From contig JAGXNR010000099.1 in the NCBI GenBank assembly GCA_019894875.1, positions 1 to 9,701 on the forward strand: DNA of 9,701 nucleotides. Reading direction: 5' to 3'. This DNA is from Promethearchaeota archaeon (GTDB taxonomy: Archaea > Asgardarchaeota > Lokiarchaeia > Sigynarchaeales > SOKP01). A model generated the notes under the pieces. The model worked only from the letters and a program-made list of their open reading frames with translations. It was not told where the DNA came from and searched no databases. Position 1 is the first letter of the stretch; each line of letters begins with the position of its first letter. Positions 6,838-9,701 of this stretch are shown here, piece after piece. The position numbers and the translations under genes are program-made.

Positions 6838-6856
6838 AAAAAAGTAAGTTAAAAAA
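6838..6856 (-). terminator. T-rich terminator after the carboxylesterase gene
   Basis: Two A6 tracts on the plus strand (6838-6843 and 6851-6856) are T6 tracts on the minus-strand transcript, 32-50 bases past the carboxylesterase stop. No stem is evident. They are plausible archaeal-type termination signals but weak. Confidence 0.3.
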
Positions 6857-6887
6857 GAATAATTTTTTAGTGTTTTAATTTGAATAA

Positions 6888-8408
6888 TTAAAATTGAGAC
6901 CATTGGTTCATACTATACCACATCTCTCTTTCTTTACTTAGTGGATCATCCCATATCTCTACTTCTTTGTCAAATATTATTGTTTTACGGCTCTCTATCT
7001 CATAGGAAGGCCATTCCAGAGCATCATTAGAATTTGGGTCCCCATTTCTGGCAAAATTAACCCAATAATTCATCATTTTCTTTGATAAAGTTTCGGTTTC
7101 GGTTGTTTTCTTAGGAAAAGTCCATAAATCATCTTCCCAAAATGCTCCAAATACAAATGCAATTTCCATTGCGTGCATTGCACCATATCGTCCTCCTTCA
7201 AAGGGTGTTTTCCATTTAAACAAATACATGTATGTATTTTTTTGATGTTTACTCTGAGCTTCAGCAAATTTGATTGAGGGTGTTCGAAAAATCAAGTCTG
7301 ACATATAAGCGTCATGAATATCGTGGATGTTCATCTCCAGACCGCTTTCTTTCCTTGACATCTTATACACATCAATTAGACCATCTAATTTCACTTCCTC
7401 CTCACCGATCAGTCCCATCGAATTTAATATTCTTTTTTTAATTCTCGAGTCTTCATATTCTTCGAATTTAGGCTCAAACACGCGCCAAAATCGCCATTCT
7501 TCAAGGTTAGTACCGACAATCAACTCAATATCTTTCGCATATCCCTCTTGAATAGCTTTAATGGGATGCTGAGGAAGAGTATCATTATCAATAAAGGGTC
7601 TAAATTCTAAAGCTTTTCTATCTAAGAGTGCTTTTTCCTGTGCTTTCATAAATGCCTTGATAATATCTTCAACAGGAAGTTTTCGATATCCACTTAAATC
7701 ATCATTACTTAAATTTAATTCTTTTAAAATCATTTCAGCTGTAAATTTTCTCCCCGAAACTTCAAAACCTTTAGCCTGTACAGCACTACTTTGTGAAATT
7801 GCTCTACTAAATAGACCCTTAGCTTTGGGCATTGCCATTAAAGTACAAACGGAGGTAGCTCCTGCACTCTCCCCAAATATAGTAACATTAGAGGGATCAC
7901 CACCAAAAGATTCAATATTGTCGCGGACCCATTCAAGAGCAAGAATTTGATCCAGTTGACCTATATTTGTTGGTGCTCCGGGAATGTATAAATATCCTAA
8001 AGGACCTAGACGATAATTTATTGATACCAATACAATATCCCCTATACGAGAGATGCTCCTTCCATTAAGCAACCTGCCCGATCCATATATATGAGAACCT
8101 CCATGAATCCAAAATAATACAGGTCGCTTCATAGTATCACAACCGGGGGTCCAAATATTAAGATTAAGGCATTCTTCTTCACTTTGAGGAGGTGGGGGAA
8201 AGAAATCAGTAACAGGGAGTGGTTGCGGGGCAACTGATCTATATTCAGATGCATCCAACATCCCATTCCAAGGCTCTTTTGGTTTAGGTGTGTTTAATCG
8301 TAATTCACCAATAGGAGGTTCCGCATAAGGAATCCCTTTAAATATTTTGACATCATCACCTTCGTATCCTCTAATCTTGCCATTATTTATTTCAACAATT
8401 ACGTCCAT
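6888..8408 (-). CDS. Type-B carboxylesterase (para-nitrobenzyl esterase type)
   Basis: A 506-residue serine esterase of the cholinesterase/carboxylesterase-B family, the usual length for the bacterial PnbA-like members. Motifs in order: FKGIPYAEPPIGELRL (23-38), the family's N-terminal signature; EECLNLNIW (78-86); oxyanion-hole HGG (102-104); INYRLGPLGYL (130-140); the nucleophile motif GESAG with S181 (179-183); the acidic residue E304 in GTNLEE; and the histidine H412 in GAMHAMEI. The triad is complete, so an active hydrolase of carboxylic esters is expected. No signal peptide precedes the catalytic domain, so it is cytoplasmic, unlike many relatives. Start ATG at 8408 immediately before the DVIVEINNGKIRG strand typical of the family; the ribosome site is weak. 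It is divergent from the DUF1326-like gene. The family is mainly bacterial and eukaryotic, so in an archaeon it would suggest acquisition by transfer. Confidence 0.95.
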   Translation of the reverse strand: MDVIVEINNGKIRGYEGDDVKIFKGIPYAEPPIGELRLNTPKPKEPWNGMLDASEYRSVAPQPLPVTDFFPPPPQSEEECLNLNIWTPGCDTMKRPVLFWIHGGSHIYGSGRLLNGRSISRIGDIVLVSINYRLGPLGYLYIPGAPTNIGQLDQILALEWVRDNIESFGGDPSNVTIFGESAGATSVCTLMAMPKAKGLFSRAISQSSAVQAKGFEVSGRKFTAEMILKELNLSNDDLSGYRKLPVEDIIKAFMKAQEKALLDRKALEFRPFIDNDTLPQHPIKAIQEGYAKDIELIVGTNLEEWRFWRVFEPKFEEYEDSRIKKRILNSMGLIGEEEVKLDGLIDVYKMSRKESGLEMNIHDIHDAYMSDLIFRTPSIKFAEAQSKHQKNTYMYLFKWKTPFEGGRYGAMHAMEIAFVFGAFWEDDLWTFPKKTTETETLSKKMMNYWVNFARNGDPNSNDALEWPSYEIESRKTIIFDKEVEIWDDPLSKEREMWYSMNQWSQF

Positions 8409-8520
8409 TCACGATCGTCTCTTTTTGAGCATAATATTTTTATGAAGTTTATTAATATGTGGACTAAAATTATTACTATTTTATATTCTTTCTTTCCTTG
8501 TAATTATTTGAAACCCGATA

Positions 8521-8541
8521 ATGATTATGGGTAATAATCAT
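8521..8541. repeat. Inverted repeat before the DUF1326-like gene
   Basis: ATGATTAT (8521-8528) and its exact reverse complement ATAATCAT (8534-8541) are separated by GGGTA. The repeat ends 9 bases before the ribosome site and 19 bases before the start codon. It could be an operator for a dimeric regulator or a small hairpin in the 5' leader affecting ribosome access. A TATA-like TTTTATAT lies about 35 bases upstream of it. Eight-base perfect arms make it the best palindrome I found in the non-coding parts. Confidence 0.4.
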
Positions 8542-8550
8542 AAAAAATAA

Positions 8551-8556
8551 AGGTGA
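8551..8556 (+). promoter_or_regulatory. Strong ribosome binding site AGGTGA
   Basis: AGGTGA, 4 bases before the ATG of the DUF1326-like gene, pairs with the CACCT core at the 3' end of 16S rRNA. It is the strongest ribosome site in the window and fixes the start at 8561. This GGTGA type is typical of archaea. Confidence 0.75.
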
Positions 8557-8560
8557 AATT

Positions 8561-9178
8561 ATGTCTAAAGAAAAAATTAGTTGGAATACAAAAGGTAATT
8601 GGTATGAGGCATGTGCCTCAGAAGGTCATTGCTCATTTTATTTTGGAAGGGACAGAGAAGAGTCATGTAAATCATTCCAATTATTCCAATTTGAAGAAGG
8701 GAAATTAGGGGACGTGGATGTCAGTGGAGTTTTAGCAATAAATGTAGTTGATCTATATTCCAATAAAGTTGCTGAATTAATGGTAAAAGGTGGAGAAGGA
8801 GGGGTATATATTAGCGATAAAACTACGGAAGAACAAAGGAAATATTTGGAGCCCTATTTTGTTAATAATATCCCTGGTAGTGGTCTTCTCAGAAAAGTGT
8901 TGGGAGTAAAATATGTTAATATCGAGTTAAATCAAGAGGGAAATACTTTCCATGTTACAATGCCTCACGGAGAAATGAAATTATCGTATACACCAGGACT
9001 CGACGGTAAAAATCCTCAAAGGCTCGAAAATTCTCCATTTGGAGTCTTTTTTTCAGATATAAAAATATGCAATACCCATTTCTGGAAGTATAAAGATTTT
9101 GGAAGGGATTGGGAATTTAAGGATAGAAGTGGGGTCATTGCAAGCTTCGATGGTAAAGGAAAATCTAATAATTTCTAA
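8561..9178 (+). CDS. DUF1326-like protein, reduced cysteine motif
   Basis: 205 residues, close to the usual DUF1326 length. The fit is by pattern: W8, KGNWYEAC (11-18), a cysteine region, then GKLGDVDVSGVLAINV (47-62) matching the family's G-x-x-g-d-v-x-L-S-G segment. Next come VYISDKTTEEQRKYLEPYF (82-100), matching the 'yID...a..eQr..L..if' helix, and IPGSGLL in place of the GG loop. Family members carry a C-x-C-x3-C-x-C cluster; here only the first and third positions (C18, C24) are cysteine, the others being S20 and F26, with C36 conserved further on. The C-terminal part contains SDIKICNTHFWKYKDFGRDW (165-184). The function of DUF1326 is not established. It is probably cytoplasmic: no signal or membrane segment. 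The AGGTGA ribosome site suggests good expression. It is monocistronic and divergent from the carboxylesterase. Confidence 0.7.
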   Translation: MSKEKISWNTKGNWYEACASEGHCSFYFGRDREESCKSFQLFQFEEGKLGDVDVSGVLAINVVDLYSNKVAELMVKGGEGGVYISDKTTEEQRKYLEPYFVNNIPGSGLLRKVLGVKYVNIELNQEGNTFHVTMPHGEMKLSYTPGLDGKNPQRLENSPFGVFFSDIKICNTHFWKYKDFGRDWEFKDRSGVIASFDGKGKSNNF

Positions 9179-9188
9179 TAATTTATGA

Positions 9189-9198
9189 TTTTTTTTTT
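9189..9198 (+). terminator. T10 terminator after the DUF1326-like gene
   Basis: A run of ten T residues begins 11 bases after the stop codon, with no stem before it, as expected for archaeal termination. It lies in the 43-base convergent gap to the right-hand MBL gene. Confidence 0.5.
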
Positions 9199-9221
9199 AG
9201 CTTTTTAAGATTTATATAGAT

Positions 9222-9701
9222 TTATTCTATTACTAATTCTAAGTCATCAGATGCTGTAAACGTATTTTTAAACGTTTTTCTAGCTATTTCTTCAGCTTCT
9301 TTCCGTTCTTGTACAGTTAAATAGGTGCTGGCATCAAAATGAGTGAGGATTAATTTTTTTGCATTTGATTTCAAAGCAACATCGGCGGCATCTTCAGGTT
9401 TAAGATGTGGCCACCCCCATTCTTCCTGACCTGGTTTATAAGAGCATTCTGTTATTAATAAATCTGCATCCTTGGCAAGTTCGTACATGTTATCGCAAAC
9501 ACCTGTATCTGTACAATAAGTAATTACTTTATTCTCGATTTCTATTCGGTAACCTAAGCAAGGATCAGCATGAACTAAAAGTTTACATGTGATAGGGAAT
9601 CCAATATTATGATTTCCTTCTTTCAGTTCATTAATCTGAAAATTCAAAGGTAAATCAGCAATAGGAGATGAATAGGGATGCTTAATGATACGATTTATTC
9701 C
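9222..9701 (-). CDS. RNase Z-like MBL-fold metallo-hydrolase (5' end beyond window)
   Basis: The minus-strand frame ends at 9222 and is open to the right edge; an in-frame TTG at 9647 is internal, so this is the last 159 residues of a longer protein. Visible metal-site features, numbered from the edge: H44 in HADPCLGYRIE, D65 in YCTDTG, ADLLITEC (79-86) and H121 in LTHFDAS. This order (His, then Asp of the T-D-T strand, then Glu-Cys, then final His) is that of RNase Z/PhnP-type MBL proteins, which hydrolyse phosphodiester bonds in tRNA 3' trailers, cyclic phosphates or similar. The N-terminal H-x-H-x-D-H motif must lie outside. WGWPHLKPEDAADVA (95-109) is the usual segment before the final strand. 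The exact substrate cannot be assigned; tRNA maturation is one option, a small-molecule phosphodiesterase another. Convergent with the DUF1326-like gene. Confidence 0.85.
   Translation of the reverse strand, partial: GINRIIKHPYSSPIADLPLNFQINELKEGNHNIGFPITCKLLVHADPCLGYRIEIENKVITYCTDTGVCDNMYELAKDADLLITECSYKPGQEEWGWPHLKPEDAADVALKSNAKKLILTHFDASTYLTVQERKEAEEIARKTFKNTFTASDDLELVIE

Larger units (their letters stand above)
6579..6887. other. 309-base intergenic region
   Basis: Lies between the start of the phosphodiesterase-like gene and the stop of the carboxylesterase gene, both on the minus strand. It should contain the promoter of the former and the terminator of the latter. Apart from the possible broken mini-gene at 6678-6798 and two A6 tracts (T6 on the minus strand) near 6838-6856, I see only AT-rich sequence, and no RNA gene. 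Confidence 0.6.

Noticed and set aside
7657..7950. Plus-strand 97-codon frame inside the carboxylesterase gene (and a similar one at 7327-7551).
   Set aside because: Both are antisense shadows of a well-conserved carboxylesterase region including GESAG; their translations lack any recognisable features.
9222..9647. A complete 141-residue gene starting at TTG 9647.
   Set aside because: The frame stays open to the window edge, and an RNase Z-like protein needs an N-terminal metal motif that is absent from the visible part; it is the tail of a longer gene.
1..9701. CRISPR array, tRNA, rRNA, insertion sequence or toxin-antitoxin module.
   Set aside because: No regularly spaced repeats, tRNA-like cloverleaf, transposase or paired small toxin/antitoxin frames were seen on either strand.

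Overview
This is an AT-rich window with short intergenic gaps. Several genes use GTG or TTG starts. Some have Shine-Dalgarno sites of the AGGTGA/AAGGAT kind, there are T-rich stretches where transcripts should end, and TATA-like boxes instead of clear bacterial -35/-10 pairs. Together with an EFR1-type flavodoxin/ferredoxin fusion and a set of bacterial-looking metabolic enzymes, this suggests an anaerobic archaeon, possibly of the Asgard (Lokiarchaeia-like) group. That is an inference from style and gene content; no marker gene here proves it, and a low-GC anaerobic bacterium remains possible. No rRNA, tRNA, CRISPR array, insertion sequence or phage gene was seen.

Layout. (1) 1-574, minus: 5' part of a metallo-beta-lactamase (MBL) fold hydrolase of the alkylsulfatase-like kind, cut by the left edge. 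(2) 758-1627, plus: EFR1-family protein (flavodoxin-like domain plus two 4Fe-4S clusters), convergent with (3) 1639-2493, minus: short-chain dehydrogenase/reductase of the retinol-dehydrogenase-like type. (4) 2571-5414, plus: three tandem alpha/beta hydrolase genes, each exactly 293 codons and alignable without gaps (about 67-72% identical by hand count). (5) 5482-5835, plus: an unrecognised 117-residue protein whose stop overlaps that of (6) 5832-6578, minus: a glycerophosphodiester phosphodiesterase-like protein that has lost several catalytic-site residues. (7) 6579-6887: a 309-base gap with a possible broken mini-gene. (8) 6888-8408, minus: type-B carboxylesterase (para-nitrobenzyl esterase type), divergent from (9) 8561-9178, plus: DUF1326-like protein. 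(10) 9222-9701, minus: an RNase Z-like MBL-fold protein cut by the right edge.

How they may work together. The window is dominated by hydrolases: three paralogous alpha/beta esterases, a carboxylesterase, two MBL enzymes and a phosphodiesterase-like protein, next to a dehydrogenase and an electron carrier. Gene orientation alternates, so this is mostly a collection of one-gene transcription units, with the hydrolase triplet as the only convincing same-strand cluster. A loose theme of ester cleavage followed by alcohol/carbonyl redox chemistry is possible, but nothing in the sequence fixes a substrate. The strongest signal is the triplet itself: substitutions concentrate in the region expected to form the cap (lid) over the active site, while the catalytic core is conserved, as expected for paralogues diverging in substrate. 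I did not find a clearly new multi-gene system.
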